A DNA stretch of 35,189 nucleotides from Chloroflexota bacterium (GTDB lineage: Bacteria > Chloroflexota > Anaerolineae > DTLA01): positions 1-35,189 of the forward strand of contig JACIWU010000027.1 in assembly GCA_014360805.1 (NCBI GenBank). The letters are read 5' to 3'. The translations under genes and the position numbers were made by a program. The stretch's first letter is position 1. Each line of letters begins with the position of its first letter. Positions 1 through 8,519 of the stretch are shown here, piece by piece. The notes beneath the pieces are model-generated. The model searched no databases and was not told the origin of the DNA. It saw only the letters and a list, made by a program, of their open reading frames with translations.

Positions 1-35
1 CTCGTGCGGGGTTGGCGGCGCTGATCCCGCACGAG
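1..35 (+). other. Perfect stem-loop upstream of hoxY
   Basis: CTCGTGCGGG (1-10) pairs perfectly with CCCGCACGAG (26-35) around a 15-nt loop. No T-tract follows, so it is not a typical intrinsic terminator. It lies just upstream of the hoxY ribosome binding site AAGGAGGA (48-55). It may be an mRNA stability or processing hairpin between an upstream gene and hoxY, or a protein-binding site. Its role is unknown. Confidence 0.5.
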
Positions 36-60
36 AGGTAGACTTCAAGGAGGATAATCC

Positions 61-600
61 ATGGCGAAAGTCAAGGTTGCAACCGATTGGCTGGCCGCTT
101 GCGCCGGGTGCCACATGTCCGTGCTGGACATGGATGAGCGGCTCGTCCAACTGCTGGACAAAATTGAACTCACGTCCACTCCCATCACCGACCTCAAGCA
201 TCCGCCCAAGGAGGGCGCTACGGTTGGGATTCTCACGGGCGCTATCTCCAACACCACCAACATTGAGGTCGCCAAGCAGATGCGCGAACGGTGCCAGATT
301 CTCATTGCGCTGGGCGACTGCGCCGTGTTCGGCGGGATTGTAACCATGCGCAACTTCTTTGACATGAACGAGGCCCTGAAACGCGCCTACGTGGAAACCG
401 AGAGCACGGTGGATGGCAAGGTCCCCTGCTCCGAGGAACTCGGAACGCCCGTTCGCGTGTGCGCCGTCAATCAGGTAGTCAAGGTGGATATCCATATCCC
501 GGGGTGCCCACCATCGCCCGACGCGATCTACTACGCCCTCTCTGAACTCTTGGAGGGCCGTATTCCCGTTCTCACGGGCGACAACTTGAAGTACGACTGA
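61..600 (+). CDS. hoxY: [NiFe] hydrogenase small subunit, HoxY-type
   Basis: This is the electron-transfer subunit of a cytoplasmic [NiFe] hydrogenase, passing electrons between the NiFe site in HoxH and a diaphorase. The protein has 179 residues, the short form typical of group 3 enzymes, with no Tat signal peptide. Four Cys fit the proximal [4Fe-4S] cluster: C14 and C17 (CAGC), C87 (GDC) and C149 (PGCPPSPD). No second or third cluster domain is present. A strong AAGGAGGA lies 5 nt before the ATG. hoxH follows after about 50 nt, so the two form one operon whose upstream part, possibly hoxE/F/U, is outside the window. Family assignment is firm. The HoxY (3d) rather than Mvh-type (3c) label rests mainly on the partner hoxH. 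Confidence 0.93.
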   Translation: MAKVKVATDWLAACAGCHMSVLDMDERLVQLLDKIELTSTPITDLKHPPKEGATVGILTGAISNTTNIEVAKQMRERCQILIALGDCAVFGGIVTMRNFFDMNEALKRAYVETESTVDGKVPCSEELGTPVRVCAVNQVVKVDIHIPGCPPSPDAIYYALSELLEGRIPVLTGDNLKYD

Positions 601-651
601 CGCATCATGCCTGCTAGGTCTCAGGATTTGACCCAGACAAGGAGCGCAACC

Positions 652-2073
652 ATGCAAAAGATTACGATAGAGCCTGTAACGCGAATTGAGGGCCACGCGA
701 AGGTTACCATCCACCTGGACGACGCCGGCAAGGTGGAGAGGGCGTTCTTCCATGTGAACGAATGGCGCGGATTTGAGAAGTTTTCGGAAGGGCGCCCCTT
801 CTTTGAGATGACGCAGATCACCCCGCGCATCTGCGGCATTTGCCCCGTCAGCCATCACCTGGCGTCGGCCAAGGCGTGCGATGTTGTAGCGGGAGTGAAG
901 CCCCCGCGCACCGCTAGTCTCCTGCGCGAACTGATGCACATGGGACAGATGATCCAGTCCCACTCCATGCACTTCTTTGAACTGGCTGGGCCGGACCTCT
1001 TGCTCGGCTTTGACGCAGATCCGGCCATCCGGAATGTCGTCGGCATCGTTCAGGCCAATCCCGAACTGGCGCTCAAGGCGGTGCGCCTGCGCGGGTTCGG
1101 CCAGGACATCATCAAGCGCCTGGGCGGCAAGCGGGTGCATCCCGTCTTCGCCGTGCCCGGCGGCGTCAATGCTCCCCTTTCCGTGCAAGACCGCGACGCC
1201 ATCCTCGCCCAGATTGACGAGATGACCGAGGTCATCAAGACCGGCCTGGCCATCGCCAAGCAGTGGTGCGAGGCCAACATGGACCTCATCAACCAGTTCG
1301 CGGTGTTCCCGTCGTCCTACATGGGCCTGGTGGACGAGGAGGGCGGCCTGCAATTGTACGACGGCAAGGTGCGACTGGTGGATAAGGACGGCCGGAAACT
1401 GGAGGAGTTTGACCCGCAGGACTACCTCACCTACGTCGGCGAACACGTGGAAGATTGGTCTTACCTGAAGTTCCCCTTCTACCGCAAGATGGGGTGGCCC
1501 AACGGCACCTACCGCGTGGGCCCGCTGGGTCGGCTCAATGCCGCCACGAAAATCAACACGCCGATGGCAGCCGAGGAATTCAAGGTCTGGAAGTCCATCA
1601 ACGGCGGCAAGCCGGTGGAAGGCACGCTGTGGTTCCACTACGCTCGCCTCATTGAGGACCTGTACGCCATTGAGCGCGCCAAGGAGATTCTGCTGGATCC
1701 CGACATCCTGTCTACGGACATCGTCGCGGACACCGGCACGTTCGCCGGCGAAGGCGTCGGGTGCGTGGAGGCCCCGCGCGGGACGCTGTTCCACCACTAC
1801 AAGACCGACGCCAACGGCATGCTCACGAAGGTGAACCTTATCGTGGCCACCGGCCACAACAACTGGGCCATGAGCAAGTCGGTGGAAATGGTGGCCAAGG
1901 CCTTCGTGGACGGGAAGAAATTGACCGAAGGCATGCTCAACCGCGTGGAGGCCGCCATTCGCGCCCACGACCCGTGCCTGTCGTGCTCCACCCACGCCAT
2001 CGGGGCCATGCCCATCGTCATTGAACTGTTCGGCCCGGACGGCAGCCTGCTCCAGCGCCTGACGCGGGACTAA
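652..2073 (+). CDS. hoxH: [NiFe] hydrogenase large subunit, HoxH-type
   Basis: This is the catalytic subunit carrying the Ni-Fe(CN)2CO centre for reversible H2 oxidation. The N-terminal metal motif [11 protein letters not shown] (C61, C64) and the C-terminal motif DPCLSCSTH (C442, C445) supply the four Ni ligands. The 25 residues after H448 are the tail expected to be removed by the endopeptidase encoded next door. The 473-residue length and the [16 protein letters not shown] context resemble group 3d bidirectional NAD-linked enzymes. The start at 652 was chosen because AAGGAG lies just upstream and [15 protein letters not shown] is the normal family N-terminus; an in-frame ATG at 607 would add 15 atypical residues. 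The gene ends at a strong terminator (2100-2137). All Ni ligands are Cys, with no selenocysteine. Confidence 0.95.
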   Translation: MQKITIEPVTRIEGHAKVTIHLDDAGKVERAFFHVNEWRGFEKFSEGRPFFEMTQITPRICGICPVSHHLASAKACDVVAGVKPPRTASLLRELMHMGQMIQSHSMHFFELAGPDLLLGFDADPAIRNVVGIVQANPELALKAVRLRGFGQDIIKRLGGKRVHPVFAVPGGVNAPLSVQDRDAILAQIDEMTEVIKTGLAIAKQWCEANMDLINQFAVFPSSYMGLVDEEGGLQLYDGKVRLVDKDGRKLEEFDPQDYLTYVGEHVEDWSYLKFPFYRKMGWPNGTYRVGPLGRLNAATKINTPMAAEEFKVWKSINGGKPVEGTLWFHYARLIEDLYAIERAKEILLDPDILSTDIVADTGTFAGEGVGCVEAPRGTLFHHYKTDANGMLTKVNLIVATGHNNWAMSKSVEMVAKAFVDGKKLTEGMLNRVEAAIRAHDPCLSCSTHAIGAMPIVIELFGPDGSLLQRLTRD

Positions 2074-2099
2074 CCTGCCCACACTGGGGGCTCACTCCA

Positions 2100-2137
2100 A
2101 GACCTCCGAGGGTACCAGACCTCGGAGGTCTGCTTTT
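2100..2137 (+). terminator. Rho-independent terminator after hoxH
   Basis: AGACCTCCGAGG (2100-2111) pairs perfectly with CCTCGGAGGTCT (2120-2131), giving a 12-bp stem and 8-nt loop. GCTTTT follows. It ends the hoxYH unit. The T-run also overlaps the -35 box of the next promoter. Confidence 0.85.
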
Positions 2138-2163
2138 GACACTTTCGGTTGGCGTGATACAAT
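2136..2163 (+). promoter_or_regulatory. Sigma70-type promoter for the hyp operon
   Basis: TTGACA (2136-2141), a 16-bp spacer and TACAAT (2158-2163) lie right after the hoxH terminator and about 47 bp before the maturation protease gene. The maturation genes therefore probably have their own transcription start. Confidence 0.75.
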
Positions 2164-2210
2164 AGCCTTTGACACTGTAAGATGCGGGTGAGGTGCATCA
2201 GGAATATCGG

Positions 2211-2705
2211 ATGAGACGGACTCTTGTCATCGGGTATGGCAACCCCTATCGCCGCGACGACGGCGTGGGATTCTACGTCGCCAATGCCCTGCGGGTGCAG
2301 CAGGGGCTGCGACGACTTGACTCGGACGAAGACGGCCTGGACGATTGCGGGCATCCCCTGGACGCCATCGCGCTGCACCAACTGCTGCCGGAGATCGCGC
2401 CCATGCTGGCCGATTACGAACTGGTGGTTTTCGTGGACGCGCATACGGGCGTCATCCCGGACGACGTCCGCGTGCTTCCCGTGCAGGAGGAATACGGGTT
2501 CCAGGCGGTTACGCACCACATGAGTCCGGGCATGATGCTGGCGGTGGCGCGGGCTGCCCGCGGACGAGCGCCGGAAGCCGCGCTGGTATCCGTCCGCGGC
2601 GGCGATTTTGACTTCGGCCTGGGGTTGACGGAAGCCTGCAGGGCGCGCGCGGAGACGGCGACCCGCATGATTCTGGACATGGCGCAAACCGACCGCGAAG
2701 GGTAG
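2211..2705 (+). CDS. Hydrogenase maturation endopeptidase (HoxW/HycI family)
   Basis: This protease trims the C-terminal tail of the Ni-loaded large subunit, here most likely HoxH. The N-terminus LVIGYGNPYRRDDGVG is the family's opening strand with the acidic Ni-sensing residues (D16/D17). VVFVDAH and a THHMSPG segment, the His region of the fold, follow. Its 164 residues match the family's usual 150-180. I chose the ATG at 2211 because AGGA (2200-2203) is correctly spaced and homologues start just before the first strand; a GTG at 2193 would add six residues. hypA follows after 4 nt. The substrate is inferred from adjacency. Confidence 0.9.
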   Translation: MRRTLVIGYGNPYRRDDGVGFYVANALRVQQGLRRLDSDEDGLDDCGHPLDAIALHQLLPEIAPMLADYELVVFVDAHTGVIPDDVRVLPVQEEYGFQAVTHHMSPGMMLAVARAARGRAPEAALVSVRGGDFDFGLGLTEACRARAETATRMILDMAQTDREG

Positions 2706-2709
2706 CGCG

Positions 2710-3051
2710 ATGCACGAACTCCCCGTTACCGAGCAGATCATCAAGGTCGTGCTGGAACACGCGCGCAAGGCGGATGCCCATCGCGTGGTGCAGGTCAACC
2801 TCGTCATCGGCGACCTGACCAGTTTCGTGGACGAGAGCATCCAATTCTACTTTGACTTCCTGGCCCGTGGGACGGAAGCGGAGGGCGCGGCGCTGCACAT
2901 CCGTCGCATGCCCGCACGGGTGCGGTGCCACGCGTGCCAGCACGAATTCGCGCCCGACGGCGTGGACTGGCGCTGCCCCCGATGCGGGAACCTTGGGGGC
3001 GAGGTCCTGTCGGGGCGCGAGTCGTACATAGAAAGCATTGAGGTGGAATGA
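2710..3051 (+). CDS. hypA: Hydrogenase nickel incorporation protein HypA
   Basis: HypA is a small Ni chaperone that works with HypB to load Ni into the hydrogenase large subunit. The N-terminal MHE holds His2, the Ni ligand. A zinc site is formed by CHAC (C73, C76) and CPRC (C89, C92). At 113 residues it is of standard length. Its stop overlaps the hypB start (ATGA at 3048-3051), indicating translational coupling. Confidence 0.96.
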   Translation: MHELPVTEQIIKVVLEHARKADAHRVVQVNLVIGDLTSFVDESIQFYFDFLARGTEAEGAALHIRRMPARVRCHACQHEFAPDGVDWRCPRCGNLGGEVLSGRESYIESIEVE

Positions 3052-3728
3052 AAACGATGCGGAAGGTAGAGGTCGTAACCGACATTCTGAACGCCAACGA
3101 TCAGATCGCGCAGGAGAACGCTGCGACGCTGAAGGCCCACGGCATCCTCAGCGTGAACCTCATGGCATCGCCCGGCGCCGGCAAGACGAGCCTCATCTTG
3201 CAGACGGCGCGGGCGCTGAACGGGCGCCTGCGCCTGGGCGCGATTGAGGGCGACGTGGCCTCGCGCGTTGACGCGGACAAGGTAGCCGCCGCGGGGATTC
3301 CCGTGGTGCAGATCAACACGGGCGGGGCGTGCCACCTGGACGCGCCCATGATCCGTCAGGCCCTGCGCGCCCTTCCGCTGGACGAGATAGACTTGCTCAT
3401 CGTGGAGAACGTGGGCAACCTCATCTGCCCGGTGGAGTTCCGCCTGGGCGAAGCCCTGCGCGTCATGATCGCCAGCGTGCCCGAGGGCCACGACAAGCCC
3501 TACAAGTACCCGGGCATCTTCACAGCGGTGGAGGCCGTCGTCATCAACAAGATGGATTTGGCCCCCTACGTGGAGTTTGACCTGACCGCGCTGCGCGAGG
3601 CGATACGCGGCATGAACCGCGACGCCGCCATCTTTGAGGTCTCTTGCCGCACCGGCGAGGGCATCGGCGAGTGGGCCGAGTGGCTATGGGGCCAGTGGCA
3701 GGCTCGCCGCGCCCCATCCGCGAGGTAG
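3048..3728 (+). CDS. hypB: Hydrogenase nickel incorporation GTPase HypB
   Basis: HypB is a SIMIBI-class GTPase that drives Ni delivery with HypA. The P-loop SPGAGKTS spans residues 41-48. ENVGNLICP is the family's conserved core segment, and NKMDL is the guanine-specificity motif. The protein has 226 residues and lacks both the N-terminal CxxCGC high-affinity Ni site and any His-rich Ni-storage stretch, so it is a minimal HypB. Start and stop sit within a tight run of genes: a 4-nt overlap with hypA, and hypF 17 nt downstream. Confidence 0.95.
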   Translation: MKTMRKVEVVTDILNANDQIAQENAATLKAHGILSVNLMASPGAGKTSLILQTARALNGRLRLGAIEGDVASRVDADKVAAAGIPVVQINTGGACHLDAPMIRQALRALPLDEIDLLIVENVGNLICPVEFRLGEALRVMIASVPEGHDKPYKYPGIFTAVEAVVINKMDLAPYVEFDLTALREAIRGMNRDAAIFEVSCRTGEGIGEWAEWLWGQWQARRAPSAR

Positions 3729-3745
3729 GCGGACGGAGCCCGCAG

Positions 3746-6151
3746 ATGGCGCTTGTGGTCGCTTCGCGGTTCAAGATAACCGGCGTGGTGCAAGGTGTGG
3801 GGTTCCGCCCTTTCGTCTATGGCCTTGCGGTGAGTCTGGGGCTGAGCGGCTGGGTCATCAACACCTCGTCGGGCGTCGTGATTGAGGCCGAAGGCTCGCC
3901 CGAGGCGCTGGAAGCCTTTGCGCGCGACCTGGTGGCCAAGGCGCCCCCCGTGGCCCACATTGAGAGCGTGCAGCGGGTGGACATTCCACCCAACGGCTGG
4001 GAGCGGTTTGAAATCCGCGAGAGCAAGGCCGAGGCAGGATACGTGCTCATCTCGCCCGACATCGCCACGTGCCCGGAGTGTCTCCGCGAGATCTTTGACC
4101 CCGACGACCGCCGCTATCGGTATCCGTTTACCAACTGCACCAACTGCGGCCCGCGATTTACCATCATCGCCGACGTGCCCTACGACCGTCCCCTGACCAC
4201 CATGGCCGCGTTCCAAATGTGCCCGGATTGCCAGGCCGAGTACGACGACCCGCTGAACCGCAGGTTCCACGCGCAGCCCAACGCCTGCCCCGTGTGCGGG
4301 CCGCGGGTGTGGCTTGTGCCCGCTTCGGCGGACGATGCGGATGCGCTGACGCCCCCCGACGACGACCCCGCCGGGGCACCGGCCCTCGCCCACGCGGCCC
4401 GCCTGTTGCAGCAGGGCGCTATTCTCGCCATCAAGGGCCTGGGCGGGTTCCATCTGGCCTGCGACGCGACCAATGCCGACGCCGTGCGCACGCTGCGCGA
4501 CCGCAAGCGTCGCCCCGCGAAGCCCCTGGCGGTGATGATGGCCTCCATGGAGGAAGTGCGCCGCCACTGCGTGGTAACGCCGGACGAGGAAGCGCTCCTC
4601 ACCTCGCGCCAATGCCCCATCGTGCTGCTGGAGTGGAGACCCGATTCGTCGGTGGCGCAAGAAGTTGCCCCCAACAACCGTTACCTGGGCGTCATGCTCC
4701 CCTACACGCCGCTGCATCACATCCTGCTGCACGATGCGGGGCGGCCCCTGGTGATGACGAGCGGCAACCTGTCCGAGGAGCCGATCGCCCAGGACAACGA
4801 GGAAGCCTGGCGTCGCTTGCGCAGTCTGGCCGATTGGTTTCTGCTCCACAACCGCGCCATCTATGCGCGCTACGACGACAGCGTCTGGTTCGTGCCGCGC
4901 GTGCCCGATGGCAAGGGAGGCGTGGCGTCGGCACCGCAGCCGTTGCGCCGCGCGCGCGGCTACGCGCCCTATCCCGTGCGGTTGCCCTTCCGTGCGCGCA
5001 CGGTGCTGGCCACCGGCACCGAACTGAAGAACACGTTCTGCATCACTCGCGACGAGCACGCCTTCATCAGCCCGCACATCGGCGACATGGAGAATCTGGA
5101 GACGTTGGAACACTATGAGACCGCCCTGGCCCTCTACGAGCGATTGTTCCGCCTTCGGCCCGAGGCGATTGCGTGCGACCTGCACCCGGACTATCTGGCC
5201 ACCCGCTACGCCCGCCAGCGGGCCTGGCGAGATGACCTTCCCCTCGTGGCCGTGCAGCACCACCACGCCCACATCGCAGCGTGCATGGTGGACAACGCCC
5301 GCACCGAGCCGGTCATCGGCGTGGCTCTTGACGGCACCGGCTATGGCCTGGACGGGCGCATTTGGGGCGGCGAATGGCTGGTGGCCGACCTGCGGGGCTT
5401 CTGGCGTGCGGCCTGGCTGGAGCCGCTCCCGCTCCCTGGCGGCGACGCCGGCATCCGCAACCCCTGTCGCATCGCGTATGCGTACCTGTACGCGCTGTTC
5501 GGCGAAGTCCCCGCGCTGCCGTTCCTGGCCCAGATGGACGAAGCCGAAATCCTCACCGTCCGGCGGCAGGTGGAGCGAGGGCTGAACACCGTCATGACGA
5601 CCTCGTGCGGCAGGCTGTTTGACGCGGTGGCTGCGATGGCTGGCGGGCGTGGCCGCGTTACCTACGAGGCCCAGGCCGCCATAGAGATGGAGATGGCCTC
5701 GCAATTGGCGCAGGGCGACGCATATGGCTACTTCTTCCGGCGCGCGGAACCGCTATCATGGGGCGACACCGCATCGCTGCCGCCGCTCCCCTGCGCCTAC
5801 GAGGTCGCCCTCAAGCCTTTGCTGGCCGGCGTGGTGCGGGATGTCCAGGAGGGGCGGACGCTCGCCCAGATTGGGGGGCGTTTCCATCGCACCCTGGCGC
5901 AGATGGCCGCCGAGGTGTGTTGCCTGATCTCGCAGGCCACCGGATTCACGACTGTGGCGTTGTCCGGCGGCTGCTTCCAGAACCGCCTGCTGCTGGCGCA
6001 GACCGTGGAGGAACTTCGGAAGCGCGGCCTGGAGCCGCTGTTGCACCGCCAGGTGCCGGCCAACGACGGGGGGCTGGCGCTCGGCCAGGCCGCCATCGGC
6101 CATTTCGCCCTCGCGGCAGGCGATTCGGCGGGCACAGGAGCGATAGGATGA
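3746..6151 (+). CDS. hypF: Carbamoyltransferase HypF
   Basis: HypF makes the cyanide ligand precursor by transferring carbamoyl phosphate, via carbamoyl-AMP, to the C-terminal Cys of HypE. The 801 residues have the full domain order. An acylphosphatase domain comes first (VVQGVGFRPFVYG near residue 12). Two zinc-finger units follow (CPEC/CTNC and CPDC/CPVC, roughly 105-190). A YrdC-like domain (KGLGGFHLACDA, KRRPAKPLAVM) and a Kae1-like domain (HHHAHIAACMVD and GGCFQNRLL) complete it. I chose the ATG at 3746 because it gives the normal N-terminus before the acylphosphatase motif; in-frame ATGs further upstream lie inside hypB. The stop overlaps the hypD start by 4 nt. The zinc fingers and both active-site regions look intact. 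Confidence 0.96.
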   Translation: MALVVASRFKITGVVQGVGFRPFVYGLAVSLGLSGWVINTSSGVVIEAEGSPEALEAFARDLVAKAPPVAHIESVQRVDIPPNGWERFEIRESKAEAGYVLISPDIATCPECLREIFDPDDRRYRYPFTNCTNCGPRFTIIADVPYDRPLTTMAAFQMCPDCQAEYDDPLNRRFHAQPNACPVCGPRVWLVPASADDADALTPPDDDPAGAPALAHAARLLQQGAILAIKGLGGFHLACDATNADAVRTLRDRKRRPAKPLAVMMASMEEVRRHCVVTPDEEALLTSRQCPIVLLEWRPDSSVAQEVAPNNRYLGVMLPYTPLHHILLHDAGRPLVMTSGNLSEEPIAQDNEEAWRRLRSLADWFLLHNRAIYARYDDSVWFVPRVPDGKGGVASAPQPLRRARGYAPYPVRLPFRARTVLATGTELKNTFCITRDEHAFISPHIGDMENLETLEHYETALALYERLFRLRPEAIACDLHPDYLATRYARQRAWRDDLPLVAVQHHHAHIAACMVDNARTEPVIGVALDGTGYGLDGRIWGGEWLVADLRGFWRAAWLEPLPLPGGDAGIRNPCRIAYAYLYALFGEVPALPFLAQMDEAEILTVRRQVERGLNTVMTTSCGRLFDAVAAMAGGRGRVTYEAQAAIEMEMASQLAQGDAYGYFFRRAEPLSWGDTASLPPLPCAYEVALKPLLAGVVRDVQEGRTLAQIGGRFHRTLAQMAAEVCCLISQATGFTTVALSGGCFQNRLLLAQTVEELRKRGLEPLLHRQVPANDGGLALGQAAIGHFALAAGDSAGTGAIG

Positions 6152-7245
6152 AGTTCGTGGATGAGTTTCGGGACCCTCGGCTGGCCCGCGCGCTGTTGGA
6201 GCGCATCCGCGAGCGGGCGCGGCGGCCCGTGCGCCTGATGGAGTTCTGCGGGGGGCACACCCACGCCATCCTGCGGTTTGGGATTCGTCAGGCGCTGCCG
6301 CCGACGGTGGAGATGCTGTCGGGGCCTGGGTGTCCGGTGTGCGTTACCGCCGCGGCAGACCTGGACCGCGCCATCGCCCTGGCGGACGTGCCCGGCGTCA
6401 TCCTGGCGAGTTTCGGCGACATGATTCGGGTGCCCGGAAGTCGGGAGAGCCTGCAACAGGCCAAAGCGCGCGGGGCCGACGTGCGCGTGGTCTATTCGCC
6501 GCTGGACGCCGTGCGCCTGGCGGAGCAGAACCCGTCCCGCCCCGTGATCTTCCTGGGCGTGGGGTTTGAGACCACAGCCCCCGGCGTGGCGGCTTCCATC
6601 CTGGACGCGCGGACTCGCAACGTGCGCAACTACTACGTCCTCGGCCTGCACAAACTCACTCCCCCCGCCACCCGCGCCATTCTGGATTCGGGCGAGGTGA
6701 ACCTGTCGGGCGTGCTGGGGCCCGGGCACGTTACCACCGTCATCGGCACCGATGCCTGGGGATTCCTGCCGCGCGAGTACGGCGTGCCCATCGCCGTCGC
6801 GGGGTTTGAGCCGCTGGACATCCTGCGGGGCATCGCCATGCTCGTGGAGCAGATTGCGGCGGGCGAGGCGCGGGTGGACAATGCCTACTCCCGCAGCGTG
6901 CTGCCGGAGGGCAATCGCGCCGCCCTGGACGTGATGAACCGCGTGTTTGAGGTGGCCGACGCCGAATGGCGCGGGCTGGGCGTGATTCCGGCCAGCGGCC
7001 TCCGCATACGGGCGGAGTTCGCGGCGCATGACGCGGCGGGTGTGTTCCCCGTGGATGCGACCCCGTCGCGGGAACCGCCGGGATGTCGCTGCGGCGATGT
7101 CCTGCGGGGGGTGTTGGCTCCGCCCTCGTGCCCGCTCTTCCGGAAGGTTTGCACGCCGGAGAATCCCGTGGGGCCGTGCATGGTCTCGGCCGAGGGGGCT
7201 TGCGCGGCCTACTACCAGTATGGAGGCGCGGCCGATGAAGCGTGA
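6148..7245 (+). CDS. hypD: Hydrogenase Fe-cofactor assembly protein HypD
   Basis: HypD is the [4Fe-4S] scaffold on which, together with HypC, the Fe(CN)2CO unit is built. Hallmark motifs are visible: FCGGHTHAI (C34), GPGCPVC, GFETTAPG, and a Cys-rich C-terminal cluster region (CRCGD, CPLFRKVC, GPCM, GAC). The 365-residue length is normal. The start at 6148 overlaps the hypF stop (ATGA), and the end overlaps hypE by 11 nt. The usual partner gene hypC is not between hypF and hypD, where it is often found, and I see no HypC anywhere in this cluster. Confidence 0.96.
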   Translation: MKFVDEFRDPRLARALLERIRERARRPVRLMEFCGGHTHAILRFGIRQALPPTVEMLSGPGCPVCVTAAADLDRAIALADVPGVILASFGDMIRVPGSRESLQQAKARGADVRVVYSPLDAVRLAEQNPSRPVIFLGVGFETTAPGVAASILDARTRNVRNYYVLGLHKLTPPATRAILDSGEVNLSGVLGPGHVTTVIGTDAWGFLPREYGVPIAVAGFEPLDILRGIAMLVEQIAAGEARVDNAYSRSVLPEGNRAALDVMNRVFEVADAEWRGLGVIPASGLRIRAEFAAHDAAGVFPVDATPSREPPGCRCGDVLRGVLAPPSCPLFRKVCTPENPVGPCMVSAEGACAAYYQYGGAADEA

Positions 7246-8242
7246 GACGATCCTGCTCGCCCACGGCAGCGGCGGGCGGCTGACCCACGACCTGATCCGC
7301 GATGTGTTCCAGCGCGCGTTGTCCAATCCATTCCTGGACGACCTGGGCGACGCCGCCATCCTGCCGCCTCCATCAGTCCGAATCGCCTTCACCACCGACT
7401 CGTATGTGATTCGGCCCATCTTTTTCCCGGGCGGCGACATCGGCAAACTGGCGGTGTGCGGCACGGTGAATGACCTCAGCATGGTGGGCGCGCGCCCGCT
7501 GTACTTGAGCATTGGCTTCATCCTGGAAGAGGGCTTGCCTTTCGCCGACCTGGAGCGCATTGTGAAGTCGGTGGCCGAGACGGCCCGCGATGCAGGCGTG
7601 CAGGTTGTGGCCGGCGACACGAAAGTGGTGGACAAGGGCAGCGCCGACCGGGTGTTTATCAACACGGCCGGCGTCGGCCTGATTGAGGACCATGTTTCCC
7701 TGTCGCCATCGCACATCCGTCCGGGAGACGCCGTCCTGGTTTCGGGGACCGTGGGCGACCACGGCATCGCCGTCATGGCTCAGCGGGAGGGCCTGGCGTT
7801 GAGCACGTCTCTGGTCTCCGACTGCGCGCCGCTGAACGGCCTGGCGCAGGCCATCCTGACCTGCGGAGGCGTGCGGGTGATGCGGGACCCCACGCGGGGC
7901 GGCCTGGCGACGACGCTGGTGGAACTGGCTCAGGCGGGCGATGTCGGCCTGGAGATTGAGGAAAGCGCGGTTCCGGTCAACGAGGCCGTGCGGGGCGCGT
8001 GCGAACTCCTGGGCCTGGACCCGCTGTATGTGGCGAACGAAGGCAAGTTGGTAGCCATCGTAGCGGCGGAGGCCGCGGAGGCCGCGCTGGCTGCAATGCA
8101 CGCCCACCCGTTGGGCCGGAACGCGCGCATCATCGGGCGCGCCAGCCAAGCGCATCCGGGGCGCGTTGTGCTGAAGACCGTGCTGGGCGTGTCCAGAGTC
8201 GTGGAGATGCTGACGGGCGAACAGTTGCCGCGCATTTGCTGA
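7235..8242 (+). CDS. hypE: Carbamoyl dehydratase HypE
   Basis: HypE is a PurM-like, ATP-dependent enzyme that dehydrates the thiocarboxamide on its own C-terminal Cys to thiocyanate and donates CN to HypCD-bound iron. HGSGGRLTHDLI (N-terminus), GDAAIL, GDTKVV and DPTRGGLATTL are all present. The chain ends in the required PRIC, with Cys as the last residue (335). The ATG at 7235 lies inside the hypD 3' end and gives the standard N-terminus. It is the last gene of the hyp run. No clear intrinsic terminator follows before the next promoter. Confidence 0.96.
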   Translation: MKRETILLAHGSGGRLTHDLIRDVFQRALSNPFLDDLGDAAILPPPSVRIAFTTDSYVIRPIFFPGGDIGKLAVCGTVNDLSMVGARPLYLSIGFILEEGLPFADLERIVKSVAETARDAGVQVVAGDTKVVDKGSADRVFINTAGVGLIEDHVSLSPSHIRPGDAVLVSGTVGDHGIAVMAQREGLALSTSLVSDCAPLNGLAQAILTCGGVRVMRDPTRGGLATTLVELAQAGDVGLEIEESAVPVNEAVRGACELLGLDPLYVANEGKLVAIVAAEAAEAALAAMHAHPLGRNARIIGRASQAHPGRVVLKTVLGVSRVVEMLTGEQLPRIC

Positions 8243-8301
8243 GCGCGGCGTGGGAGCGATTCGTGAGCGCGTCGGAACTGGCCGGGGCCCGCCCGCCGAC
8301 T

Positions 8302-8330
8302 TTGACGTGCGGCGGGTTTGGCCGTATAAT
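8302..8330 (+). promoter_or_regulatory. Strong sigma70-type promoter for the NuoE-NuoF-FdhA genes
   Basis: TTGACG (8302-8307), an exact 17-bp spacer and a perfect TATAAT (8325-8330). Transcription would start near 8337, about 180 nt before the first gene. It is one of the best-matching promoters in the window. Confidence 0.85.
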
Positions 8331-8519
8331 GCGCACACTTCGCCATTGCGTCGGAGAGAAAACCGCCATGTTGCGCAACGCAGCCAGCATGATGTTTGGA
8401 AAGCACCCCCATTCGCCTGGTATCCCCTCACTCGGTCCTAGTCCGGCGTCCGTGCCCAGCGGCTACCCGTCGCGCATGTGCAGCCGTTGCCGCAGAACTG
8501 CCGCTGAAAGGAGGTCGCG
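8331..8519 (+). other. Long 5' leader of the formate dehydrogenase operon
   Basis: About 180 nt lie between the promoter and the nuoE-like start. The only notable coding possibility is a small ORF at 8368-8523 (51 codons) whose TGA overlaps the downstream TTG start; it resembles no protein I know and lacks a convincing ribosome site. A GTTGCGCAAC palindrome and short GC-rich pairings are visible, but no complete known riboswitch. I looked for a molybdenum-cofactor-type element because the operon encodes a molybdo- or tungstoenzyme, and could not assign one by eye. The leader ends in AAAGGAGGT (8508-8516), a near-perfect Shine-Dalgarno. Confidence 0.4.

Noticed and set aside
3566-5704. 712-residue - strand ORF
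   Set aside because: It is an antisense shadow of hypF caused by high GC. It contains His/Arg/Gly-rich nonsense and no family motifs.
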